From CBDUBU01 sp965365465 (GTDB lineage Bacteria > Bacteroidota > Rhodothermia > Rhodothermales > DASSAV01), in NCBI GenBank assembly GCA_965365465.1, contig CBDUBU010000113.1:1-12185 (forward strand): a DNA stretch of 12,185 bases, in the 5' to 3' direction. The notes under the pieces were generated by a model that made no database searches, was not told the DNA's origin, and saw only the letters and a list, made by a program, of their open reading frames with translations. Below are positions 6,251 through 12,070 of this stretch, in pieces. The number at the start of each line of letters is the position of its first letter. The first letter of the stretch is position 1. The translations under genes were made by a program, and so were the position numbers.

Positions 6251-6694
6251 CTAGCTGCGGGTAGGTGTCTCCGCCGGCTTATAGTCAGGCCGAACGACAA
6301 ATTTGGTTTTCAGTGGCAGCTTTTGTTGAGCAAGGCGCATAGCCTCACGGGCCAGTTCCTCGTCCACCCCCCCCCCGATCTCGAAAAGCATCCGGCCGGG
6401 TCGTATCACCGCTGCCCAAAACTCCGGAGAACCCTTGCCGCCGCCCATACGGGTCTCAGCCGGCTTCTTGGTAATAGGCTTGTCCGGGAAAATTCGGATC
6501 CAGACCTTACCGACACGTTTCATGTGACGCGTCATGGCAATACGAGCCGCTTCAATCTGCCGGCTCGTGATTTTGCCCGGTTCCAATGCCTTGATGCCAA
6601 AGTCGCCAAAGGATACCCGCGTCCCGCGCGTGGCATTGCCCTTGATGCGGCCTTTCTGCATACGGCGAAACTTGGTACGCTTGGGCATTAACAT
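6251..6694 (-). CDS. rplP: 50S ribosomal protein L16
   Basis: L16 binds 23S rRNA near the A-site tRNA elbow and is needed for peptidyl transferase assembly. The 147-residue product starts MLMPKRTKFRRMQKGR and has RMTRHMKR-like helices, the signature KPAETRMGGGKGSPEFWAAV (Arg82 corresponds to the E. coli Arg81 hydroxylated by YcfD/RoxA), and LPLKTKFVVRP. Residues 107–109 are Gly-Gly-Gly, encoded within a run of ten G, where relatives usually have a two-residue xG (for example FEIDGV or FEVGGV); this is one extra residue. Seven C-terminal residues (AETPTRS) extend the usual end. It has a strong ribosome binding site. Confidence 0.97.
   Translation of the reverse strand: MLMPKRTKFRRMQKGRIKGNATRGTRVSFGDFGIKALEPGKITSRQIEAARIAMTRHMKRVGKVWIRIFPDKPITKKPAETRMGGGKGSPEFWAAVIRPGRMLFEIGGGVDEELAREAMRLAQQKLPLKTKFVVRPDYKPAETPTRS
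6367..6376 (-). repeat. Ten-G homopolymer inside rplP
   Basis: The plus strand has ten C in a row, so the coding strand has G10. It covers codons 107–109 (three GGG) and the first base of the GTG valine codon of L16. Such tracts are prone to slippage, and a change that is not a multiple of three would truncate an essential protein. Confidence 0.9.
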
Positions 6695-6697
6695 AGC

Positions 6698-6706
6698 ATC
6701 ACCTCT
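6698..6706 (-). promoter_or_regulatory. Strong ribosome binding site of rplP
   Basis: The minus strand reads AGAGGTGAT three nt before the ATG at 6694; the AGAGG core is 7 nt from the start. AGGTGAT is complementary to the usual 16S rRNA 3' end (ATCACCT). It supports ATG 6694 over the internal ATG two codons later. Confidence 0.75.
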
Positions 6707-6714
6707 TCCAGCTT

Positions 6715-6795
6715 AAAGCGCCGGGCCAACCCCCGGTCACTTCTACGTTCACGAATATATCTTTACGGGGCGCTTTACGCTGCTTGCGCTGCCCC
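6715..6795 (-). other. Alternative-pairing region in the rpsC–rplP spacer
   Basis: Most of this 127-nt spacer can pair in competing ways on the minus strand. AAAGCGCC (6769–6776 region) matches GGCGCTTT (6715–6722 region) perfectly over 8 bp across a 46-nt gap. The former overlaps GCCCC (6767–6771), which can pair with upstream GGGGC (6791–6795). The latter overlaps a CCGGG/CCCGG hairpin (6721–6736). The downstream end lies 9 nt before the rplP ribosome binding site. This resembles an attenuator or translational switch, but no U-tract is present. Confidence 0.4.
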
Positions 6796-6821
6796 TTTAG
6801 CAACGTCGGTATTAACGAGCC

Positions 6822-7565
6822 TTAGTCTTCTTTGCGACGGCGATCCTTGCGACGGTCGCGGCGCCGGCGTTCGGGCGGAAGCTGCTGTTGCTGCTGCATC
6901 TGCTGACGCTGCGCCTGCACATTCGGGCTTAGATCCGGCGTACCGATGATCTCGCCGCGCGACACCCACACCTTTACGCCTGTGGTGCCATAAATGGTAA
7001 ACGCCGTTGCCTCCGCATAATCTATGTCGGCGCGGATGGTGTGGAGCGGCACCCGACCTTCCAGGTATTGCTCGGTACGGCTCATTTCCGCTCCACCGAG
7101 GCGGCCGGACACTTTTATACGTATCCCTTCAGCGCCCATGCGCATAGCGGCCGTAATAGCCTGCTTCATCGCGCGACGGAAGGAAACACGCCCTTCAAGC
7201 TGTTGAGCCACATTCTGCGCTACCAGGCTCGCGTCTAGCTCAGGACGTTTGATCTCGTTGATGTTGATCTGAATGTCCTTGCTCGTGAGCTTTTTCAACT
7301 CCTCGCGCAGCTTCTCCACTTCCTGCCCTCCGCGCCCGATCACTACACCGGGGCGGCTGGTGTGAAGCGTCAGGATAACGCGCTTCGGCGTGCGCTCAAT
7401 CACGACCCTGCTCAACCCTGCCCGCTTGAGACGCGCCGACAGGTATTTCCGAATCTCTTCGTCTTCGATGAGCTTCTCGGGCAGATCCTTTTCAGCGTAC
7501 CAGTTGGAATCCCAACCCCGGATGATTCCAAGGCGAAATCCAGTCGGATGCGTTTTCTGACCCAA
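6822..7565 (-). CDS. rpsC: 30S ribosomal protein S3 (TTG start, Gln/Arg-rich tail)
   Basis: S3 lies at the mRNA entry channel of the 30S head. The 247-residue product has an N-terminal KH domain (about residues 38–105) with the RNA-binding GRGG loop in PGVVIGRGGQEVEKL, and the C-terminal S3 domain (about 110–210) with GRLGGAEMSRTE and GVKVWVSRGE. After residue 215 comes a low-complexity tail: a Gln/Met stretch (residues about 218–228), then an Arg/Asp/Lys-rich end. The start MGQKTHPTGFRLG is canonical, but its first codon is TTG. No ATG or GTG lies in frame between it and the upstream stop, and a good AGAGGT precedes it. Confidence 0.97.
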   Translation of the reverse strand: MGQKTHPTGFRLGIIRGWDSNWYAEKDLPEKLIEDEEIRKYLSARLKRAGLSRVVIERTPKRVILTLHTSRPGVVIGRGGQEVEKLREELKKLTSKDIQININEIKRPELDASLVAQNVAQQLEGRVSFRRAMKQAITAAMRMGAEGIRIKVSGRLGGAEMSRTEQYLEGRVPLHTIRADIDYAEATAFTIYGTTGVKVWVSRGEIIGTPDLSPNVQAQRQQMQQQQQLPPERRRRDRRKDRRRKED

Positions 7566-7572
7566 TGTCTTG

Positions 7573-7578
7573 ACCTCT
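7573..7578 (-). promoter_or_regulatory. Ribosome binding site fixing the TTG start of rpsC
   Basis: AGAGGT on the minus strand lies 7 nt upstream of the TTG at 7565–7563. Together with the universally conserved MGQK-type S3 N-terminus directly after it, this settles TTG as the start codon. Confidence 0.75.
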
Positions 7579-7646
7579 TTGTTGCTTTCGTTACTGAGAA
7601 CCAGTCAGGAGTTATTGCCCCCGCAACCACGGGAGTCCTTACCGGC

Positions 7647-8012
7647 TTACTTATGATTCTCCTGGTCTTCCTCTACCGTCCCTATTACAACCGTCAGATG
7701 GCTGGTGCGCTTCTGGATCGAATGGGCGCGCCCGCGAGGAGCAGGGCGAAACCGCTTGAATACACTTCCTTCGTCAACCCGGATTTCCCGGACCACGAGA
7801 TCCTCTTCGTTGAAGCGCTCGTCCTTGAACTTGTCCATCAAGTTGTTGACCGCGGAGTGGATCGTGAACTCTACAGACTCTGTGGCCTTCTGCGGCAGGT
7901 AATGCAGAATATTCAGCGCTTCCGGCACACGTTTGCCACGCACCAGGTTCACTACCGGCCGCATCTTCCGAGGCGAACTCCGAATGTACTTACGTACCGC
8001 TCTTGCTTCCAT
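7647..8012 (-). CDS. rplV: 50S ribosomal protein L22
   Basis: L22 has a globular domain on the 50S surface and a long β-hairpin that lines the exit-tunnel constriction, where macrolide-resistance changes occur. The 121-residue product begins MEARAVRKYIRSSPRKMRPV and includes LVRGKRVPEALNILHYLPQKA. The tunnel hairpin (about residues 80–105) carries FKRFRPAPRGRAHSIQKRTSH. The tail after VVIGTV is a short acidic/polar extension (EEDQENHK). It starts at ATG 8012 behind a spacer containing heptamer repeats. Confidence 0.97.
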   Translation of the reverse strand: MEARAVRKYIRSSPRKMRPVVNLVRGKRVPEALNILHYLPQKATESVEFTIHSAVNNLMDKFKDERFNEEDLVVREIRVDEGSVFKRFRPAPRGRAHSIQKRTSHLTVVIGTVEEDQENHK

Positions 8013-8025
8013 GGTCTTTCATCCA

Positions 8026-8053
8026 ATTGAACGTTGAAAGTTGAAAGTTGAAA
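8026..8053. repeat. Short tandem heptamer repeat in the rpsS–rplV spacer
   Basis: Three exact copies of GTTGAAA (8033–8053, plus strand) are preceded by a degenerate copy ATTGAAC (8026–8032), so four 7-bp units lie 14–41 nt upstream of the rplV start. The coding-strand form is TTTCAAC repeated. A 13-nt match to the repeat (6051–6063) occurs inside rpmC. Confidence 0.8.
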
Positions 8054-8100
8054 AGGTCTACGCAAAAATACGCCCCTCAACCTTCAGCTTATAGCCATTG

Positions 8101-8385
8101 CTACTTCTTGCCGCGCTTGTCTCTCCTCTCGCCTGCGTGCCCACGGAACGTACGCGTCGGAGAAAACTCTCCGAGCCGGTGTCCCACCATGTTCTCCGTC
8201 ACATAAACCGGAATGAACTGTTTCCCGTTATGAACGGCAAAGGTGTGCCCGACAAAGTCCGGCGTAATCATGGAAGCGCGGCTCCAGGTCTTAACAACCT
8301 TTTTTCGCCCTCCTCGATTCAGCTCATCGACTTTCCGCTGGAGCTTGTAATAGACGTAAGGTCCTTTCTTCAGTGAACGTGCCAT
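8101..8385 (-). CDS. rpsS: 30S ribosomal protein S19
   Basis: S19 is a 30S head protein that pairs with S13 near the A-site tRNA. The 94-residue product begins MARSLKKGPYVYYKLQRKV and contains KTWSRASMITPDFVGHTFAVHNG, VYVTENMVGHRLGEFSPTR and TFRGHAG (the S19 signature lies around ITP–F–G–T–VHNG–F–PV–VTE–MVGHKLGEF–TR). The C-terminus is basic (ERRDKRGKK). ATG 8385 has a GA-rich AGAGG only 4 nt upstream, which is closer than optimal. Confidence 0.98.
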   Translation of the reverse strand: MARSLKKGPYVYYKLQRKVDELNRGGRKKVVKTWSRASMITPDFVGHTFAVHNGKQFIPVYVTENMVGHRLGEFSPTRTFRGHAGERRDKRGKK

Positions 8386-8465
8386 ATTTCCTCTAAGCTT
8401 TCAGCCGATTTTCTCGCATTGGTTGTATGAAACGCACAGGCTGATGCTGTTTCCCGACCTGCTTC

Positions 8466-9293
8466 CTATTTCTGGTTGCGACGCCGGACGATATATTTGT
8501 TTGATTGCTTACGCTTCTTGCGCGTCTTGTAGCCCTTTGCCGGTACACCCTGCGGTGAGCGCGGATGACCGCCGGAGGCCTTGCCTTCTCCACCTCCCAT
8601 CGGGTGGTCGACAGGGTTCATAGCCACACCACGGGTTTTCGGGCGGACGCCAAGCCAACGCTTGCGCCCGGCCTTACCGTAGTCGATGTTCATGTGATCC
8701 GGATTGCTCGTCGTGCCAATCGTTGCCATGCAGCGATCCGGCACCATCCGGGTTTCCCCCGACGGAAGCCGCAACGTAGCGAATCCTCCTTCCTTTGCCG
8801 TAAGCTGCGCATACGTTCCAGCGGATCGCGCCATCTGGGCGCCCTTGCCGGGCTTCATCTCAATCCCGTGTACGAACGTACCGAGCGGGACGTTGGCGAG
8901 CGGCAAACAGTTTCCAAACTCAGGAGGAGCCTCCGGCCCGTTCAGCAACGTCATTCCAACCTGCACCTCATTGGGCGCTATGATGTAGCGTTTTTCCCCA
9001 TCGGCATACACGAGCAGCGCAATACGCGCCGAGCGGTTCGGATCATATTCTATGGCGGCTACTTTTGCAGGAATGCCAAGCTTGTTGCGTTTGAAGTCAA
9101 TAATGCGGTAACGTCGTTTATGACCGCCGCCCTGGTGGCGCGTCGTAATGCGCCCCTGGTTATTGCGCCCCCCTTTATTCGTCAGCGGAGCCAGCAGATT
9201 CTTTTCAGGCTCTGACTTGGTGATCGTCTCGAATGCCGAAACCGACCGTTGCCGCTGTCCGGGTGTAATGGGTCTTAACTTTCTGAGTGCCAT
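8466..9293 (-). CDS. rplB: 50S ribosomal protein L2
   Basis: L2 is a core 50S protein needed for subunit association and peptidyl transferase activity. The 275-residue product has the OB-fold RNA-binding domain (about residues 40–125, GRNNQGRITTRHQGGGHKRR start), the SH3-like domain (about 130–200), and a C-terminal extension with VDHPMGGGEG, whose His230 corresponds to the functionally important E. coli His229. The PMGGG form (E. coli has PHGGG), followed by ASGGHPRSPQG, is typical of Bacteroidota relatives. Length is normal. ATG 9293 follows a GAGAAAG that is only weakly Shine-Dalgarno-like. Confidence 0.98.
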   Translation of the reverse strand: MALRKLRPITPGQRQRSVSAFETITKSEPEKNLLAPLTNKGGRNNQGRITTRHQGGGHKRRYRIIDFKRNKLGIPAKVAAIEYDPNRSARIALLVYADGEKRYIIAPNEVQVGMTLLNGPEAPPEFGNCLPLANVPLGTFVHGIEMKPGKGAQMARSAGTYAQLTAKEGGFATLRLPSGETRMVPDRCMATIGTTSNPDHMNIDYGKAGRKRWLGVRPKTRGVAMNPVDHPMGGGEGKASGGHPRSPQGVPAKGYKTRKKRKQSNKYIVRRRNQK

Positions 9294-9325
9294 AATTCGT
9301 CTTTCTCACTATCTGGGGCTTACGT

Positions 9326-9349
9326 GCCTGCCTCCAGGATGAAGCAGGC
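9326..9349 (-). other. 6-bp hairpin upstream of rplB
   Basis: GCCTGC (9326–9331) and GCAGGC (9344–9349) form a perfect stem with a 12-nt loop in the rplW–rplB spacer, downstream of a longer hairpin in the same spacer. No U-tract follows. The stem is short enough to be chance. Confidence 0.4.
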
Positions 9350-9368
9350 TTTGCGCCCTGTTCGCATC

Positions 9369-9411
9369 AGCATTGCACCGCTACGCACTTTTCACGCCAG
9401 ACGGTGCAGCT
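9369..9411 (-). other. Bulged 10-bp stem-loop after rplW
   Basis: On the minus strand AGCTGCACCG (9402–9411) pairs with CGGTGCA (9374–9380) and, after a 2-nt AT bulge, GCT (9369–9371). The stem has 10 bp and the loop is 21 nt. It begins 13 nt after the rplW stop and is not followed by T residues. Confidence 0.5.
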
Positions 9412-9424
9412 CGCGCCTGCTGAA

Positions 9425-9724
9425 CTATACGTTCTCGAAGAAATCAATCTGCTCGCTTCCTGGTTCGAGCGTTACGATTGCCTTTTTGTAGGAGGCCGTA
9501 CGCCCTTCCACGACCCCACGACGGGTTGACTGCCGGCGGCGCTTTCCACGCACCACCATCGTGCGCACCTCCTTTACCTTCACTTCCGGATAACGCGCTT
9601 CAATCGCCTTCCGGATCTGGATTTTGTTGGCTTTCTTATCCACCTTGAAGGCATAATGACCAGCTTCCATAAGATTGGTCATTTTCTCCGTCACGATTGG
9701 ATGAATCAAAGTATGTCGGCTCAT
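9425..9724 (-). CDS. rplW: 50S ribosomal protein L23
   Basis: L23 sits at the tunnel exit and is the docking site for trigger factor and SRP. The 99-residue product begins MSRHTLIHPIVTEKMTNLME, a form of the P–(V/I)TEK start, and has HYAFKVDKKANKIQIRKAIEA and the basic loop VRGKRRRQSTRRG that reaches into rRNA. It ends in a strand with VTLEPGSEQIDFFENV. Length is normal. It is 55 nt after rplD; that spacer holds a CACGTC/GACGTG hairpin. Confidence 0.97.
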   Translation of the reverse strand: MSRHTLIHPIVTEKMTNLMEAGHYAFKVDKKANKIQIRKAIEARYPEVKVKEVRTMVVRGKRRRQSTRRGVVEGRTASYKKAIVTLEPGSEQIDFFENV

Positions 9725-9750
9725 TGCTCAGCTTCGGTTGAATGAAGACT

Positions 9751-9767
9751 CACGTCACACAGACGTG
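9751..9767 (-). other. 6-bp hairpin between rplD and rplW
   Basis: CACGTC (9751–9756) and GACGTG (9762–9767) form a perfect 6-bp stem with a 5-nt loop. It starts 12 nt after the rplD stop and ends 26 nt before the rplW ATG. There is no U-tract on the coding strand. Confidence 0.45.
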
Positions 9768-9779
9768 GAAAATATGCGT

Positions 9780-10442
9780 CTATTCCGCAGACTCGGGTTC
9801 AGCGGCAGCCGCCCTCTTTCCAAGCTGCGCGGTAAGAACGTTAAGCGCGCCTTCCTGCATCACGACAACCTGCGCGTTGAGCAGATCAACCGTGGAAACC
9901 GAAGCCGCTTCACAAACATTGACTTTAGGCAGGTTTCGACCGGACTTGTATACGTTCGGCTGATGCCCTCCGGTGAGCAACAAAACTTTCCGGTCGTTCA
10001 GCCCGAGCGCCTTCAGAAGTCCTATCATCTGCTTCGTCTTCGGCGCATCCATCGAAAAGTCTTCAACCACCTGGATGGCATTCTCCCGCGCTTTGTACGT
10101 CAATGCCGACCGCCGCGCCAGACGCTTCGTCTTGATGTTGATGTTGAGCCCGTAATTACGCGGGCGCGGCCCAAAGATAGTACCGCCTGAACGCCGTATC
10201 GGCGACTTCGCGCTGCCGGCGCGGGCAAAGCCCGTCCCTTTCTGACGATACAACTTACGTGTGCTCCCCGCTACTTCGCCGCGGTCCTTTGTCTTGTGCG
10301 TACCCTGGCGGCCATTTGCCTGTATGGCTTTCACATCCAGCCAGATGGCGTGGTCGCTGGGCTTAACCGCAAAAACGGAGTCATCCAGGTTTATGGTGCG
10401 ACCTGTCTCGCTTCCATCCTGCCGGTAGACCTTCACTTCCAT
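9780..10442 (-). CDS. rplD: 50S ribosomal protein L4
   Basis: L4 binds 23S rRNA domain I and sends a loop to the exit-tunnel constriction. In E. coli it also represses its own S10 operon through the rpsJ leader. The 220-residue product has an N-terminal strand (VKVYRQDGSETG), the tunnel loop (about residues 45–100) with GEVAGSTRKLYRQKGTGFARAG and GGTIFGPRPRNY, and the C-terminal Rossmann-like domain. The last 13 or so residues (GKRAAAAEPESAE) are an extra Ala/Glu tail. ATG 10442 has GAAGG about 9 nt upstream. The short tuf–rpsJ spacer leaves no room for an E. coli-style S10 leader. Confidence 0.97.
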   Translation of the reverse strand: MEVKVYRQDGSETGRTINLDDSVFAVKPSDHAIWLDVKAIQANGRQGTHKTKDRGEVAGSTRKLYRQKGTGFARAGSAKSPIRRSGGTIFGPRPRNYGLNINIKTKRLARRSALTYKARENAIQVVEDFSMDAPKTKQMIGLLKALGLNDRKVLLLTGGHQPNVYKSGRNLPKVNVCEAASVSTVDLLNAQVVVMQEGALNVLTAQLGKRAAAAEPESAE

Positions 10443-10542
10443 GATCTATGCCTTCAAAATTATGACGCTTGTCTGTCCTGAATAGCGAGCCTGAGATATC
10501 CTTTCAAGCTCCTGTTCGCGAATACGAAGCTGCTATGCCCCG

Positions 10543-11172
10543 TCAAGCTTTCTTCTTTAGCAGTTCGACGTAGCCGTTCTTGGGTCCGGGAACGGCTCCC
10601 TTTACCAGAATCACGTTATGATCGGAGAGGATGCGTACAACCCTCAAATTTTTCACCTTTACCCGTTCATTGCCGGTGCGCCCGGCCATACGCATACCCT
10701 TGTACACACGCGAAGGATCTGAGGAAGAGCCGATAGATCCCGGAGCGCGTCCCCGGTTATGTTGCCCGTGCGTTTGCATCCCTACGCCGCTGAAGCCGTG
10801 TCTCTTAACGACACCCTGAAAACCTTTCCCCTTCGACGTACCCGCCACATCGATGAGCTCGCCTTCCTGGAAAACATCCGCAACGCGCAGCTCGTCGCCG
10901 AGCGATACGTCCAGGTTAGCATCCCGAAACTCTACTACCTTCCTCTTGGGCGTTGTCCCGGCGGCCTCGAAATGCCCTTTCATCGCTTTGGAGGTGCGCT
11001 TTGGCTTCTTCTCGCCAAAAGCCACCTGAATGGCTTCGTAACCGTCCGTAGGCGCTACTTTTACCTGGGTTACCACGTTTGGACCTGCCTCTATGACCGT
11101 GCAGACTACGTTTCTGCCTGCCGCGTCGAAGATACTGGTCATGCCGACCTTTCTACCTATCATTCCGCTCAT
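10543..11172 (-). CDS. rplC: 50S ribosomal protein L3
   Basis: L3 is an early 50S assembly protein whose finger reaches close to the peptidyl transferase centre. The 209-residue product begins MSGMIGRKVGMTSIFDAAG and has the signature GTSKGKGFQGVVKRHGFSG (about residues 111–129), the finger with THGQHNRGRAPGSIGSS, then MAGRTGNERVKVKNLRVV and VKGAVPGPKNG. ATG 11172 gives the family N-terminus; a TTG 33 nt upstream is also in frame but adds residues not found in L3. No clear Shine-Dalgarno sequence. The preceding gene is the lipoprotein rather than rpsJ, which is unusual. Confidence 0.97.
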   Translation of the reverse strand: MSGMIGRKVGMTSIFDAAGRNVVCTVIEAGPNVVTQVKVAPTDGYEAIQVAFGEKKPKRTSKAMKGHFEAAGTTPKRKVVEFRDANLDVSLGDELRVADVFQEGELIDVAGTSKGKGFQGVVKRHGFSGVGMQTHGQHNRGRAPGSIGSSSDPSRVYKGMRMAGRTGNERVKVKNLRVVRILSDHNVILVKGAVPGPKNGYVELLKKKA

Positions 11173-11226
11173 TGTAATCCCTGTTCTTACGGGTTGACGA
11201 TGCAACCGGATTAAGTTAAGCGTTAC

Positions 11227-11249
11227 CGCCAGTTTAACTCCTACTGGCG
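11227..11249 (-). other. 7-bp stem-loop after the lipoprotein gene
   Basis: CGCCAGT (11227–11233) and ACTGGCG (11243–11249) are perfect inverted repeats with a 9-nt loop, starting 5 nt after the lipoprotein stop and about 55 nt before rplC. The downstream sequence is GTAACGC, with no T-run, so it is not a canonical intrinsic terminator. It may protect the 3' end of an upstream transcript or slow transcription before rplC. Confidence 0.55.
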
Positions 11250-11254
11250 CGCTG

Positions 11255-11725
11255 TCATGTTCCAGCGCGTTGCAACACCAATTCTACACTGCTGATCTGA
11301 AGAATATTGGGATCAAAACCAGCCAGTTCGGCCAGAAATGCCCCGTTTGTCGATGATAACCGCAGCCTGTTCTCAGAATCAATATTATAACCGAGCGCAA
11401 CCGGAGCCGTAAAGCTCTCGGAGGTCAGCGTCAGCACTTTCTGATTCTCCTCTAGAACGTAGCTGCCCTGTATCTCACGAACCTCTTCGTCCGAATCGAG
11501 AAACATGACAAAACGGTTATTCGCTTCAAAAGCTGCCCGCACGCCGTTTAGCTGAGCGAGCGTAAGAAGATTCGCCGTGAAGTCCTGACCGTTAACGTTT
11601 ATCCTCGTCACCGTCCAGTTGCCTGGAAAGACTTCGGCGCCCGAAAGCGAATCGTCCGTGCTGTCACATCCGGCAGCGCATACCGCAAAGATCGCAATCA
11701 GTGTCCAGCAGAGCAGCTTGCGCAT
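11255..11725 (-). CDS. Putative lipocalin-like lipoprotein inserted in the S10 operon
   Basis: No specific gene is recognised. The product (156 residues from ATG) has a type II signal peptide: MRKLL, a hydrophobic stretch to about residue 18, and a lipobox CAAG with Cys20, followed by an Asp/Ser linker. Predicted mature protein: a small β-rich domain starting with FPGNWTVTRINVNGQDF (GxW at residues 35–37) and ending SVELVLQRAGT, the layout of lipocalin-like envelope lipoproteins common in Bacteroidota. That assignment is inference. A GTG directly before the ATG (11726–11728) could add one residue, but AGAGGG (11732–11737) is better spaced for the ATG. It lies 15 nt after rpsJ and 82 nt before rplC, on the operon strand. 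Confidence 0.85.
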   Translation of the reverse strand: MRKLLCWTLIAIFAVCAAGCDSTDDSLSGAEVFPGNWTVTRINVNGQDFTANLLTLAQLNGVRAAFEANNRFVMFLDSDEEVREIQGSYVLEENQKVLTLTSESFTAPVALGYNIDSENRLRLSSTNGAFLAELAGFDPNILQISSVELVLQRAGT

Positions 11726-11731
11726 CACCGT

Positions 11732-11737
11732 CCCTCT
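11732..11737 (-). promoter_or_regulatory. Ribosome binding site of the lipoprotein gene
   Basis: AGAGGG on the minus strand lies 6 nt before the ATG at 11725, and 3 nt before the alternative GTG. It starts 6 nt after the rpsJ stop codon. It shows that the lipoprotein frame is set up for translation from the rpsJ message, and it favours the ATG. Confidence 0.65.
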
Positions 11738-11743
11738 TCAGAC

Positions 11744-12052
11744 TCACACCTTTATCTCTACATCCACGCCGCTCGGCAACTCAAGCTTCATGAGCGCATC
11801 CACCGTTTTGCTGCTCGTCGACAAAATGTCGATCAACCGCTTGTGGCTGCGCGTCTCAAACTGCTCCCGGCTTTTCTTGTCAACGTGCGGGCTACGAAGC
11901 ACCGTATAGATCGCCTTCTTGGTAGGAAGGGGAATCGGGCCGCTTACGACCGCCCCCGTCGACTTGACCGTCCGGATGATCTTTTCCGCACTTTTATCGA
12001 TCAAGCTGTGGTCATATGACTTGAGCTTGATTCGAATTTTCTGGCTTGCCAT
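11744..12052 (-). CDS. rpsJ: 30S ribosomal protein S10
   Basis: S10 is a 30S head protein; in many bacteria it also pairs with NusB in antitermination. The 102-residue product is full length: MASQKIRIKLKSYDHSLIDK, the IRTVKSTGAVVSGPIPLPTKK segment (long loop reaching into rRNA, about residues 30–60), RSPHVDKKSREQFE and HKRLIDI. ATG 12052 has no Shine-Dalgarno sequence within 20 nt. Only 74 nt, holding a terminator-like hairpin, separate it from tuf, so the gene may have its own promoter or depend on read-through; I could not recognise a promoter there. Confidence 0.98.
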   Translation of the reverse strand: MASQKIRIKLKSYDHSLIDKSAEKIIRTVKSTGAVVSGPIPLPTKKAIYTVLRSPHVDKKSREQFETRSHKRLIDILSTSSKTVDALMKLELPSGVDVEIKV

Positions 12053-12070
12053 AGTGTTTTTCTCTATTAC

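Noticed and set aside
6145..6300. An N-terminal extension of L29 reaching back into rplP
   Set aside because: The added residues do not resemble L29 and the overlap with L16 is not needed; ATG 6144 gives the canonical start.
7362..8030. A 222-codon open frame on the plus strand opposite rpsC and rplV
   Set aside because: It is antisense to two clearly conserved ribosomal genes, has no recognisable domain, and is explained by their GC-rich codon bias.
8565..9215. A 216-codon open frame on the plus strand opposite rplB
   Set aside because: Antisense shadow of L2, without a ribosome binding site or domain.
11173..11205. A TTG start adding 11 residues to L3
   Set aside because: The L3 family begins at the MSG(M/L)IG motif, which follows an ATG at 11172.
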